Source: Siccibacter colletis (lineage in GTDB: Bacteria > Pseudomonadota > Gammaproteobacteria > Enterobacterales > Enterobacteriaceae). From it: a stretch of 64,000 nt of DNA. Position numbers and translations under genes: made by a program. Each line of letters opens with the position of its first letter. Within the stretch, counting starts at the first letter, position 1. The stretch covers positions 62,001-126,000 of the forward strand of contig NZ_JMSQ01000011.1 of the NCBI RefSeq assembly GCF_000696575.1. The letters run 5' to 3'. This document shows, one piece after another, positions 26,489 to 35,123 of the stretch. The notes beneath the pieces are model-generated. The model saw only the letters and a program-made list of their open reading frames with translations, was not told the DNA's origin and searched no databases.

Positions 26489-26510
26489 TGGTTATGTTAT
26501 AACATAACCA
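26489..26510. promoter_or_regulatory. Perfect palindromic Zur box
   Basis: A perfect 22-bp palindrome is centred between 26499 and 26500; its inner 14 bases read ATGTTATAACATAA shifted around TGTTATAACA. It matches the enteric Zur consensus better than any other site in the window. It overlaps TATAAC (26498-26503) and ends just before the first possible start codon (26511) of the FecB-like binding protein gene. Confidence 0.85.
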
Positions 26511-26519
26511 ATGGTCATC

Positions 26520-27542
26520 ATGATTAAACACCTTGCTTCATTCGCCCTCTGCGCTGCGGCGCTTTTTCCCACCTTCAGCCAGGCAAAATACCAGCCGGTA
26601 ACAATCGATAACTGCGGCGTCACTACCACCTGGCAAACGCCGCCCCAGCGCGTGGTCACCATCGGGCAGCACGAAACCGAGCTGCTGCTGGCACTGGGGC
26701 TGGAAAAAAACATCGTCGGCACTGCGGTATGGTTTGGCGCACTGCCGCCGTCGCTGCAGAGCGCCGGCAAAGGCTTAACGCGCCTGGCGGAAAACGCCCC
26801 CGGTTTTGAGGCAGTGGTCGCGCAGCGTCTGGATCTGGTGGCCGCGCAGTACACCTATCACGTTGGAGAGCAGGGCGAAGTGGCAACGCGCCAGCAGTTT
26901 GCCGGCCTCGGGATCAATACCTGGATAGCGCCGGCGGACTGCGTGGGCAAATCCCTGACCGCCGGATCGAATGGCGATGGCGGGCGCGATAAGCCCTTTA
27001 CGCTCGATCTGATCTATCAGGAGATTGACGCGCTGGGGAAAATTTTTGGCGTTACGGATCGCGCGAGCGCCCTGGCAGCGACGCTGCGCAACCGGGTGGC
27101 GCAGGCGCAGCACACCGCCCGCGACGCGCTGAAGCACAACGCGCAGGGGAACGTGGTGTTCTGGTTTTCCAGTACCCGTCTCAATGGCGACCCGTGGGTA
27201 GCGGGCAGCGCCGGTGCGCCGGGCTGGATCGCCCGCACGCTCGGCCTGACTAACATCATTGACACCGCTGAAGAGTGGCCGGCGGTGAGCTGGGAAACCA
27301 TCGCCCGCCGCGATCCGGATTACATCGTGCTGGCCAGCATGGCGCGACGCCTCTATCCGGCAGATGACGTTGAACAGAAGCTGGCGTTCCTGCGCAGCGA
27401 CCCGGTGACCCGGGAGATGACGGCGGTGAAACGTAATCGCATCATCGTGGTCCCGGCAATGTCGCTCAACCCCTCGCTGCGCAACGTGGACGCCGTGGAA
27501 GCCATTAGCCAGCGCATTGCTGCGTTTCATACCGGCTCGTGA
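26520..27542 (+). CDS. Periplasmic binding protein of a Zur-linked FecBCD-type importer
   Basis: The 340-residue protein (ATG 26520; ATG 26511 is also possible) has a signal peptide (MIKHLASFALCAAALFPTFS then QA-KYQP). The mature part has the BtuF/FecB fold: QRVVTIGQHETELLLALGLE near residue 42, a long backbone helix, and WPAVSWETIARRDPDYIVLA near residue 255. Family members are often labelled iron-siderophore, cobalamin or putative F420-0 binders. The Zur palindrome directly in front instead argues for zinc or a zinc-metallophore complex. Two Cys (NCG, PADCVG) may form a disulphide. First of a three-gene operon. Confidence 0.85.
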   Translation: MIKHLASFALCAAALFPTFSQAKYQPVTIDNCGVTTTWQTPPQRVVTIGQHETELLLALGLEKNIVGTAVWFGALPPSLQSAGKGLTRLAENAPGFEAVVAQRLDLVAAQYTYHVGEQGEVATRQQFAGLGINTWIAPADCVGKSLTAGSNGDGGRDKPFTLDLIYQEIDALGKIFGVTDRASALAATLRNRVAQAQHTARDALKHNAQGNVVFWFSSTRLNGDPWVAGSAGAPGWIARTLGLTNIIDTAEEWPAVSWETIARRDPDYIVLASMARRLYPADDVEQKLAFLRSDPVTREMTAVKRNRIIVVPAMSLNPSLRNVDAVEAISQRIAAFHTGS

Positions 27543-28567
27543 TGCACGCCGCGTCGCTTAAAACCAGCGTGCTCACGCTGGGAAGCCTGGTGTCGCTCGG
27601 TCTGCTGATGGTACTCGCCGCCTCGGTCGGCGACGTGGCGCTCCCGTTCAGCCGCACCCTGAAGGCCATCGCCAATGGCATGGGCGTGGGCGACTATCCG
27701 CTACCGCCTCTGGAGCAGGGCATCATCTGGCAGTACCGCATGAGCCGGGCGCTGATGGCGGCGTGCAGCGGCGCGGGGCTGGCGCTGTGCGGGGTGATCC
27801 TGCAGGCGTTGCTGCGTAACCCGCTGGCGGAGCCGTATCTGCTCGGGATCTCGGCTGGCGCTTCCACCGGGGCGGTGCTGGTGATGCTGCTCGGCGTGGG
27901 CGGCGGCATGTTGACCGTCTCCGGCGGGGCGTTCCTCGGGGCGTGCAGCGCGTTCCTGTTGATTATGCTGCTGGCCAGAGGCGTCGGGCGCGACACCGGA
28001 CGCATTATCCTTGCCGGGATCGCTGGCACCCAGCTGTTCAACGCCCTGACGGCGTGGATTGTCAGCACCTCCGCCAATGCCGAGCAGTCGCGCAGCGTGA
28101 TGTTCTGGCTGCTCGGCAGCCTGAGCAGCGTGCGCTGGCCGGACGCACTGCTGGCAGCGGGGCTGATCGGCCCGGCCTTTTTACTGCTGCTGGGCTTCGC
28201 GCGACGGCTCGATACCCTGGCGCTCGGGGAAGAGATTGCCGCGACGCTCGGCACACGCATCACCCTGCTGCGCGTGGTGCTGCTCGGCATCACCGCCGCG
28301 ATTACCGCCGTGCTGGTAAGCATGATCGGTGCCGTGGGCTTTGTCGGGCTGGTTATTCCGCACGCCGCACGGTTTCTGGTTGGCCCGCACCACCTGAAGC
28401 TGCTGCCCGCTGCAGCGCTCATCGGCGCGCAGTTTATGATGCTGGCGGACGTGCTGTCGCGCATTCTCATCGCGCATCAGGTGTTGCCGATCGGGGTAGT
28501 GACCGCGCTGGTGGGTGCCCCGGCGTTTGCCGTCATTCTCTATCGCAACAAGGGGAGATCTTCATGA
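27542..28567 (+). CDS. FecCD-family ABC permease
   Basis: The 341-residue permease starts at ATG 27542, sharing one base with the preceding stop (TGATG). It shows the FecCD pattern: YRMSRALMAACSGAGLALCG near residue 65, LLRNPLAEPYLLGISAGAST near residue 95, IGAVGFVGLVIPHAARFLVG near residue 265, and about ten membrane spans. It forms the homodimeric channel of the importer. No outer-membrane receptor gene is nearby, so the outer-membrane route must be encoded elsewhere or be a porin. Confidence 0.88.
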   Translation: MHAASLKTSVLTLGSLVSLGLLMVLAASVGDVALPFSRTLKAIANGMGVGDYPLPPLEQGIIWQYRMSRALMAACSGAGLALCGVILQALLRNPLAEPYLLGISAGASTGAVLVMLLGVGGGMLTVSGGAFLGACSAFLLIMLLARGVGRDTGRIILAGIAGTQLFNALTAWIVSTSANAEQSRSVMFWLLGSLSSVRWPDALLAAGLIGPAFLLLLGFARRLDTLALGEEIAATLGTRITLLRVVLLGITAAITAVLVSMIGAVGFVGLVIPHAARFLVGPHHLKLLPAAALIGAQFMMLADVLSRILIAHQVLPIGVVTALVGAPAFAVILYRNKGRSS

Positions 28568-29355
28568 GGATCAGCGCTGAACAGCTCAACGTCACCATCA
28601 ACCAGACCGAGATCCTGCACGACATCAGCATTACCGTGCCGTTTGGCCGACGCATCGGGCTGCTGGGGCCGAACGGTTCCGGAAAATCGACCCTGCTGCG
28701 TGCGCTGGCAGGGTTGATCCCCGGCGCACGTGCGCAGGTCTTTATCAATGATGCACCGCTGAACACGCTGAGTGCCGGCTGGCTGTCGCGCCGCGTGGCG
28801 CTGGTAACGCAGCATCTGGCGCTGGATGCTGATCTTAGCGTGGAAGAAGTGGTGCGGCTCGGGCGCACCCCGTACCGCGGTGCGTTTTCCCCGTGGCGGA
28901 GTGAAGATCGGCAGGCGGTTGAGCAGGCGCTGAGCGACACCCGGCTCGACGGCCTGCGCCACAAGCGCTGGCACCAGCTCTCCGGCGGGCAACAGCAGCG
29001 CTGCGCCATTGCCCGGGCGCTGGCCCAGCAGCCCGCGATTTTGCTGCTGGATGAGCCAACCAACCACCTTGATATCCGGCATCAGCTGGAGCTGATGGCG
29101 CTTATTGGCAGTCTGCCGATGACCACCATCGTGGCGCTGCACGATCTTAATCTGGCAGCCAACTACTGCGACGAACTGCTGCTGCTCAATCACGGTGAGG
29201 TGGTGGCCGCCGGAAACGCCGGGGCGGTATTAACCCCGGCGCACATTCGTGACGTTTACGGGGTAGACGTCTCCATCGCGCGCAGCCCGCATACCGGGTA
29301 TCACATCGCCTGGCATCACCAGGCAGCCACACCACGGCTCAAGCTGACGGGTTAA
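28564..29355 (+). CDS. FecE-family ABC transporter ATPase
   Basis: From ATG 28564, which overlaps the permease stop (ATGA), the protein has 263 residues. Walker A is GPNGSGKST near residue 38, the signature [14 protein letters not shown] near residue 140, Walker B ILLLDEPTNHLDI near residue 160, and the H-loop LHDLNLAA. The -R-LGRTPYRGAFSPW segment is typical of FecE/BtuD ATPases. A longer frame opening at 27943 is only a chance extension through the permease gene. It completes the importer. Confidence 0.9.
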   Translation: MRISAEQLNVTINQTEILHDISITVPFGRRIGLLGPNGSGKSTLLRALAGLIPGARAQVFINDAPLNTLSAGWLSRRVALVTQHLALDADLSVEEVVRLGRTPYRGAFSPWRSEDRQAVEQALSDTRLDGLRHKRWHQLSGGQQQRCAIARALAQQPAILLLDEPTNHLDIRHQLELMALIGSLPMTTIVALHDLNLAANYCDELLLLNHGEVVAAGNAGAVLTPAHIRDVYGVDVSIARSPHTGYHIAWHHQAATPRLKLTG

Positions 29356-29382
29356 CCACGCGCCATCACGGCGCGGTGATGA

Positions 29383-30213
29383 TTAGTCGATCAGGCCGTT
29401 TTCATCGTAGAACGGCCACGGGCCATCGTACTGGCCGAGCGGCAGGTAGTGGGTGCTTACCCCGTGCGCACGACTCCAGCGGTGCAGCAGCATACCGGGC
29501 GGCTCCAGCACAAAGTGCGCCGGGCCATCGGGGGTGAAATTCGGGGCCACCTGGTGTGAGGTGCCGGGTGCGGTGCAGACCACCACCCCGGCAAGCTGCG
29601 CCACCATAAAGCGATGCACGTGCCCGCACAGCACGCGCTCCACCTGCGGAGCGTTGATCAGCACCCGCGCCAGCCTGCCGTCATCGCGCAGGTTCTGGCG
29701 ATCCATATGATCGATGCCGCTGATGAAGGGATGATGGTGCAGCATCAGGATCGTCGGGGTATCCGGCGCGGCGGCCAGCTGCTCCCTGAGCCAGGCGGCG
29801 CGGGCATCACACAGCTCACCCCAGGGCTTTTCCGGCACCGTGGAGTCAAGGCCAATCAGGCGTACCGGGAAGTCATCCACCGTCCAGTTGATAAATTCCC
29901 CCGCCGCGGGCAGCCAGGGCTTGTCGGCAAAGGCGCGGCGAAATGCGGCGCGGTCGTCATGGTTACCCGGAATGGCGAACCACGGCAGCGTCAGGGTGTC
30001 TAGTACCGCCCGCACTTCAGCATACTCCTCGTCCTTGCCAAAATCGGTCAGATCGCCGGTGATCGCTACCGCGTCAGGGGCCGGACGCAGGGCATTCAGC
30101 TGCGCGATGCAGTTTTTCAGTGCCCCCAGGGTATCGACTTTTTTATAGGACAGGCGTCCGGCGGTTTTAATGTGCAGGTCGCTTATCTGCGCCAGCACAA
30201 ATGCATTGTTCAA
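29383..30213 (-). CDS. GpdQ-like metallophosphoesterase
   Basis: The 276-residue protein has the class III phosphodiesterase metal motifs: ISDLH near residue 10, ITGDLTD near residue 50, PGNHDD near residue 82, HHHPF near residue 160 and CGHVHR near residue 197. Its layout matches GpdQ of Enterobacter aerogenes, a binuclear enzyme that cleaves glycerophosphodiesters and phosphonate monoesters, and CpdA. No signal peptide is seen, so it acts in the cytoplasm. It is the last gene of the LacI-led operon, 11 nt after the ATPase, and probably hydrolyses the imported compound. GAGGAGTTGCC precedes the ATG. Confidence 0.88.
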   Translation of the reverse strand: MNNAFVLAQISDLHIKTAGRLSYKKVDTLGALKNCIAQLNALRPAPDAVAITGDLTDFGKDEEYAEVRAVLDTLTLPWFAIPGNHDDRAAFRRAFADKPWLPAAGEFINWTVDDFPVRLIGLDSTVPEKPWGELCDARAAWLREQLAAAPDTPTILMLHHHPFISGIDHMDRQNLRDDGRLARVLINAPQVERVLCGHVHRFMVAQLAGVVVCTAPGTSHQVAPNFTPDGPAHFVLEPPGMLLHRWSRAHGVSTHYLPLGQYDGPWPFYDENGLID

Positions 30214-30224
30214 ACGGCAACTCC

Positions 30225-31208
30225 TCAGGAGGGGGATGAAATATCAAACAGGCTGTGCGGGCTGGCGTGTAAGCCAACCTGCTGGCCGGGGCTCCAGCGC
30301 TCGCGCGCCGGGCAGTCAACCTGCACATCGCGGCCAGGGGCCAGCTCAACCCGCACGCGCTGGCTCTGACCAAAGAAGGTGCTGTGCAGTACGCGGCCTT
30401 CCAGCAATGCACCGCCGAGCTCGCCGAGGTGAATATCCTCGGGGCGGCAGTAGAATTCGCCGCCAGGCAACGTCAGACGATTTACCGTGCCCACAAAGTC
30501 CGCCACGAAGGGGGTTGCCGGATGGTGGTAGATCTCACGCGGGGTGCCGATCTGCTCAATCTGGCCGTGGCGCATCACCGCAATGCGGTCGCCCAGCGCC
30601 ATCGCTTCCTGCTGATCGTGGGTGACATACACCGCAGTGATGCCGAGCGTGCCGAGCAGCGTGCCGATATCCTCGCGCAGCTTGTCGCGCAGACGCGCAT
30701 CCAGCGCGGCGAGTGGCTCATCAAACAGCAGCACCTTCGGACGCGCCGCCAGTGCGCGGGCCAGCGACACGCGCTGCTTTTGCCCGCCGGAGAGCGCCTG
30801 CACCGGACGGTCGGCGAAACTACTCAGGTCTACCATCTCCAGCATCTCGCCAACACGCTGGCGTATCTCGCTCTCCGGCAGGCGCTGAATGCGCAGGCCA
30901 TAGCCGACGTTCTGCGCCACGTTGAGGTTGGGAAACAGCGCATAGTTCTGGAACACCATCCCGACATTGCGTTTCTCAATCGGCAGGGCGGTGACGTTGC
31001 GCTCGTCGAACCAGACGCTACCGCCGGGATCGCAGCGCTCCAGGCCGCTGATAATGCGCAGCGTTGTGGTTTTGCCGCAGCCTGACGGGCCGAGCAGTAC
31101 CAGGGTTTCGCCGGGCTCAACGGTAAGATCCAGCGGATGCAGCGCGGTATGGTCGCGCCCGAAGGTGCGTGCGCACTGGCGCAGGCGGATAGATACGGGA
31201 AGCGTCAT
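30225..31208 (-). CDS. ABC transporter ATPase, PotA/FbpC type with TOBE domain
   Basis: The 327-residue ATPase has Walker A GPSGCGKTT near residue 40, LSGGQKQRVSLARA signature, Walker B VLLFDEPLAALDARL and VTHDQQEAMAL. After residue 240 a TOBE domain follows (RPEDIHLGELGGALLEGRVL). This class serves binding-protein family 1 importers for iron(III), spermidine, 2-aminoethylphosphonate and sugar phosphates. It overlaps the permease gene upstream by four bases. Position in a LacI-led operon with a phosphodiesterase suggests a phosphate-ester ligand. Confidence 0.9.
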   Translation of the reverse strand: MTLPVSIRLRQCARTFGRDHTALHPLDLTVEPGETLVLLGPSGCGKTTTLRIISGLERCDPGGSVWFDERNVTALPIEKRNVGMVFQNYALFPNLNVAQNVGYGLRIQRLPESEIRQRVGEMLEMVDLSSFADRPVQALSGGQKQRVSLARALAARPKVLLFDEPLAALDARLRDKLREDIGTLLGTLGITAVYVTHDQQEAMALGDRIAVMRHGQIEQIGTPREIYHHPATPFVADFVGTVNRLTLPGGEFYCRPEDIHLGELGGALLEGRVLHSTFFGQSQRVRVELAPGRDVQVDCPARERWSPGQQVGLHASPHSLFDISSPS

Positions 31209-32005
31209 GAAGTGCTCTCTTTGTTACGGCGGCGCGGGCGGCTTATCAGGTGCATCGCCAGCAGCAGCGGAATGATCATCACTAAAAACAGCGTGGTATA
31301 GGCGGAGCCGATTTCGAGACGCATTGAGGCGTAGCTGTCCGCCAGGCCTACCGGCAGGGTTTTGGTCAGCGGCGTGTGCAGCATCCAGGTGATGTTGAAC
31401 TCGCCAATCGACAGGGTGATCACCATAAACGCCCCGGCCAGCACGCCGCTGAGGCAGTTCGGCACCACCACGGTGAGAAACCGATTCAGGGTGCCGGCCC
31501 CGAGGCTGGCCGCGGCTTCTTCCATAGAACGAACATCAATGGCTTTCATCACCGCCAGCACCGGGCGCACCATAAACGGCAGGGTGAACAGCACGTGGCC
31601 GATGAGGATAAACCCCCAGCTGCTGCGCAGCCCCTGCACGCCGCCGTAAACCAGCAGCAGCCCCAGCGCCGTCGCCAGCCCCGGGATCGCCACGGGCAGC
31701 ATCAGGCACTCTTCAATCCAGCCCGCCAGCCGCGACGGGCTTTTCAGCAGCGCCCAGGCAGCGGGCACGCCAATCACCACGGTGCAAACCAGGCACGCCA
31801 GCGCGATGCCGAGCGACAGCCAGAAGGTCGGGGCGTAGAGCGCCCAGACTTCGTCGATCCAGCGCAGCGTCAGGCCGCTTTTCAGGCCAACAAAGTAGTT
31901 TTCGGTAAAGCCCGCCAGCACCGACATACCGATTGGTACCAGCAGAAACAGGCATACCAGCAGGGTCAGCCCCAGCTGAAGCGAAAATAACAGCGGACGA
32001 TTCAC
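31205..32005 (-). CDS. ABC transporter permease (PotC/PhnV type)
   Basis: The 266-residue protein has six hydrophobic segments and the EAA loop MEEAAASLGAGTLNRFLTVV near residue 160. The start LLFSLQLGLTLLVCLFLLVP is the first span. It is the second of two separate permease genes (unlike the fused one at 2059-3717) and overlaps the first by four bases. It should heterodimerise with the next-upstream permease. Confidence 0.9.
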   Translation of the reverse strand: MNRPLLFSLQLGLTLLVCLFLLVPIGMSVLAGFTENYFVGLKSGLTLRWIDEVWALYAPTFWLSLGIALACLVCTVVIGVPAAWALLKSPSRLAGWIEECLMLPVAIPGLATALGLLLVYGGVQGLRSSWGFILIGHVLFTLPFMVRPVLAVMKAIDVRSMEEAAASLGAGTLNRFLTVVVPNCLSGVLAGAFMVITLSIGEFNITWMLHTPLTKTLPVGLADSYASMRLEIGSAYTTLFLVMIIPLLLAMHLISRPRRRNKESTS

Positions 32006-32892
32006 AGCGTGCTCCCCACGGTTGTGCCGGAGAAACGGCGCGCCAGCAGCAGCGCCCCCCAGGTAACCAGCCCCATGATCACCGACAGCGCCGCGGCGGT
32101 GGCGAAGTTGGCATAGTTGGTGAATTCACCGTAAATAGTCAGCGGCAGCACGGTCAGTTCGGTGCCAAGCGTAAAGGCGGTGCCGAACGCTCCCATGCTG
32201 GTGGCAAAGCAGATGGCGCAGCTGGAGAGCAGGGCCGGCGCGAGGCCGGGAACGATCACGTCGCGCACGATGCGCCAGCTGCCGGCACCCAGCGAACGGG
32301 CCGCTTCCTCAAGGCTGCGGTCAAGGTTTTCGCAGGCGGCGACCAGCGTCATCACCACGCGCGGGATGGAAAAGTAGAGGTAACCCAGAAACAGGCCACC
32401 GAGGCTGTAGGCGAAGGTCCAGCGATCGCCGGTCAGCGCGGCACCGAGCTGGGAAAACAACCCCTGCCGCCCGCCAAGCATAATGATAAGAAAGCCCACC
32501 ACCACGCCGGGGAAGGCCAGCGGGAAGGTGAGCAGCGCCAGCAGCAGCCCTTTGCCGGGCACCGCATGGCGCGCCAGAAAACAGGCCACCACCGCAGAGA
32601 CAGCCACTGCTGCCACCGACACGGCGGCCGACAGCAGCAGGGTGATCCCCAGACTTTCCAGATAGCGCGGGTTAGCCAGCACCGTCCAGTAGGCGTTCTG
32701 CTGCGAACTGCTGTCCGGCATCGTGCCGAGCACCACCAGCCAGCCAAACGGAATAAGCCAGAAAGCGACAAACACCGTCAGCGCCGGAACGAAAGCGAAC
32801 AGCACTGCACGCGGCAGCGGGTTGCGCATCCGGCGGGGTGGTCGCCCCCCTTCACGGATGGGCGACGCGGCACTCTGCCAGGACAACGACAT
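32002..32892 (-). CDS. ABC transporter permease (PotB/PhnU type)
   Basis: The 296-residue protein begins with a basic cytoplasmic stretch (REGGRPPRRMRNPLPR), then the first span (VLFAFVPALTVFVAFWLIPF), and carries an EAA loop LEEAARSLGAGSWRIVRDVI near residue 190. Six spans are visible. Its ATG shares one base with the stop of the binding-protein gene (TAATG). It is a partner of the next permease. Confidence 0.9.
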   Translation of the reverse strand: MSLSWQSAASPIREGGRPPRRMRNPLPRAVLFAFVPALTVFVAFWLIPFGWLVVLGTMPDSSSQQNAYWTVLANPRYLESLGITLLLSAAVSVAAVAVSAVVACFLARHAVPGKGLLLALLTFPLAFPGVVVGFLIIMLGGRQGLFSQLGAALTGDRWTFAYSLGGLFLGYLYFSIPRVVMTLVAACENLDRSLEEAARSLGAGSWRIVRDVIVPGLAPALLSSCAICFATSMGAFGTAFTLGTELTVLPLTIYGEFTNYANFATAAALSVIMGLVTWGALLLARRFSGTTVGSTL

Positions 32893-33896
32893 TACTTCAC
32901 CTCGCTCAGGTACTGCGCCGAGAAGGCTTTTTGCGCATCAGCCATCTGCTGATAGTTAACGGTGCGGGCGCGGGCGTAATCGCTGTCCGGCAGGAACTGC
33001 GCTTTGGCCTGCTCAGACATGGCGCTCTCGCGCACCGGGCGCAGCCAGGCGTTCGCCCAGATTGCCTGACCGCGATCCGACAGCACGTAGTCGATCACTT
33101 TTTTTCCTTCCGCCGCGTGCGGTGCGTTCTTCACCAGGCTAATCACGTAAGGCACCTTGATGCTGCCCTCTTTCGGGATCACAAACGCGATGTTGGCTTT
33201 ATCTTTGTACTTCGCACGGTAGGCGTTGAAGTCGTAATCCAGCAGGATCGGGATCTCGCCTGACAGCACGCGCGCGTAGGCGGTCTGCTTCGGCACGATC
33301 GGGCTGTTTTTACTCAGTTGCTTAAAGTAATTAATGCCCGGTGTGAAGTCGTTGAGCGTGCCGCCTTTGGCGAGGTTCGCCGCGGTGGCGGCTGCGTAGC
33401 CAACGAAGGCGCTGGCCGGATCGAGATAGCCCACCATGCCTTTGTACTCGGGCTTCAGCAGATCGTCCCACGATTGCGGCACCGGCGCGCCGTTCAGGGC
33501 ATCGACGTTAACCATAAAGCCGATGGTGCCGGAGTGCAGCGCCACCCATTTGCCGTCCGGATCTTTCATGTCCGCCGGAAGGGTGTCCCAGCCCGCCGGT
33601 TTGTAGCTGTCCAGCACCTCAGACTTTGCCGCCTGAATGCCGAAGGTAATGCCGAGATAGACCACATCAGCAACCGGCTGCGCTTTTTCGGCGACGATCT
33701 GCGCCAGCGCCTGGCCGGAGTTTTTGTTGTCCTGCGGCACCACAATGCCGGTATCTTTGGCGATCGCTTTCAGCTGCGTTCCCCAGTCGGCCCACTCTGG
33801 CGGGCAGTTGTAGCAGATGGCGGACGCGGCCTGCGCCTGGGACGACAGCAGAACGGCGCTGGCGAGGCACAGTGAAGCAATAGTGGACTTTTTCAT
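32892..33896 (-). CDS. Periplasmic binding protein of the LacI-linked importer
   Basis: From ATG 33896 the protein has 334 residues with a signal peptide (MKKSTIASLCLASAVLLSSQ then AQA-ASAI). The mature start has ASAICYNCPPEWADWGTQLK, with a Cys pair (ICYNC) that is unusual in this family. The segment DVVYLGITFGIQAAKSEVLD and the tail IDYVLSDRGQAIWANAWLRP identify a family 1 binding protein of the 2-aminoethylphosphonate/iron group. A longer frame to 33926 has no leader. It starts 26 nt after the LacI-family gene. Confidence 0.87.
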   Translation of the reverse strand: MKKSTIASLCLASAVLLSSQAQAASAICYNCPPEWADWGTQLKAIAKDTGIVVPQDNKNSGQALAQIVAEKAQPVADVVYLGITFGIQAAKSEVLDSYKPAGWDTLPADMKDPDGKWVALHSGTIGFMVNVDALNGAPVPQSWDDLLKPEYKGMVGYLDPASAFVGYAAATAANLAKGGTLNDFTPGINYFKQLSKNSPIVPKQTAYARVLSGEIPILLDYDFNAYRAKYKDKANIAFVIPKEGSIKVPYVISLVKNAPHAAEGKKVIDYVLSDRGQAIWANAWLRPVRESAMSEQAKAQFLPDSDYARARTVNYQQMADAQKAFSAQYLSEVK

Positions 33897-33922
33897 GGTG
33901 TTTCCCTGGTGTTGGTCAAACA

Positions 33923-34915
33923 TCAAAAGCGCGCCGGAGCGATGCTCTCACCGCGGCGCAGCGTAAAATCAAGAATGCGTGAAGGGGTTTCCACGCCCTG
34001 AATCAGGTTCATCAGGCTCTCCATGGCGATGGCGCCCAGCTCCCGCTGCGGCTGTACAACCGAGCACAGCGCCGGGCAGACCATCTCCCCCAGCGCAATG
34101 CCGTCAAAACCGACCACCGAAATCTGTTCCGGCACCGCATAGCCCAGCCGCTGCAGGCTGCCAATGGCGCTGAGCGCCAGCAGATCGTTGGAGCAGAGCA
34201 GGGCAGTGAGCGCATGCTCGGCAATCAGCGCGGCCAGCCGTCCGGCATCAATCCGGGTGTGGTGCGCCATCTCCATAAGCGGCAACGGTGTCAGCCCGGC
34301 ATCACGCATCGCCCCGCAATAGCCCTGGTAGCGCAGCTGCGCGCGGTCAGATTGCTGTACCGGCCCGGCGATCATGCCGATGCGGGTATGACCCAGCGTC
34401 AGCAGCTGTTGTGTCGCATGCTGCATAGCGCGCTGGTTATCGACGCTGATGGTGATGAAGTTTGTCGCGCTGGGGTTATGCACCAGCACCGCCGGCAGCG
34501 GCTCCTGCTCCAGCAGCGCAAGGCAGGCGCTGTGCCGGGCGTCGGCCACCGTCAACACCAGGCCATCCACCCGCTGACGCAGCAGGTTTTCCAGCACCGC
34601 GGATTCGCGCCGGGTGTCGTAATCGGTGGTGGCGACCATCAGCGCATAGCCGTGTTCACGCGCCAGATGTTCCATCCCCTGTAACTGCTCGCTGAAGACC
34701 GGATTACTGAGGGTCGGCAACATCACGCCGATAATGCGCGTTGACTGGGTGCGCAACTGGCGTGCCACGTAGTTGGGGCGAAAACCAAGGCTTTCGGAGG
34801 CAGCAAACACTTTGTTGCGCGTTGCTTCCCGCACTTTTTCCGGCTCGGAAAAGGCCCGGGCGGCAGTGGCGCGGGAGACGCCGGCAAGACGGGCAACGCT
34901 CAGTAAATCGGTCAT
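33923..34915 (-). CDS. LacI-family repressor of the phosphodiester importer operon
   Basis: From ATG 34915 the protein has 330 residues: an N-terminal LacI helix-turn-helix (LLSVARLAGVSRATAARAFS) with hinge, then a periplasmic-binding-protein-like ligand domain starting RIIGVMLPTLSNPVFSEQLQ. GAGAG precedes the ATG. It is the first gene of the operon, and an 18-bp palindrome with central CG lies 20 bases upstream, so it probably represses itself and the importer. The inducer is presumably the imported compound. The longer frame to 35023 runs through the operator and is unlikely. Confidence 0.88.
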   Translation of the reverse strand: MTDLLSVARLAGVSRATAARAFSEPEKVREATRNKVFAASESLGFRPNYVARQLRTQSTRIIGVMLPTLSNPVFSEQLQGMEHLAREHGYALMVATTDYDTRRESAVLENLLRQRVDGLVLTVADARHSACLALLEQEPLPAVLVHNPSATNFITISVDNQRAMQHATQQLLTLGHTRIGMIAGPVQQSDRAQLRYQGYCGAMRDAGLTPLPLMEMAHHTRIDAGRLAALIAEHALTALLCSNDLLALSAIGSLQRLGYAVPEQISVVGFDGIALGEMVCPALCSVVQPQRELGAIAMESLMNLIQGVETPSRILDFTLRRGESIAPARF

Positions 34916-34934
34916 GCGCTCTCTCGTTATCAGG

Positions 34935-34952
34935 AATGAGATCGATCTCATT
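34935..34952. promoter_or_regulatory. LacI-family operator palindrome
   Basis: AATGAGATC-GATCTCATT is a perfect 18-bp palindrome with the central CG typical of LacI-family operators, placed 20 bases before the start of the LacI-family gene. Confidence 0.75.
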
Positions 34953-35123
34953 TGCGGCTTATCCTGCGCGGCGCAGATGTCAGTCCGATGACGGGAAGAT
35001 GACGAAAGGATGTCGTAAAGCACCTAAAAATATTTCGGCTTGCCTTGATGATTGAACGCGTTACTATTTTGTAAGTAATTGATGAGTAATGGCTGTTTAT
35101 TTGACACTGACAGGGAGAGAGTA

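Noticed and set aside
26520-29355. F420-0 precursor importer
   Set aside because: Enterobacteria do not use F420 as a known cofactor, and the Zur palindrome points to zinc.
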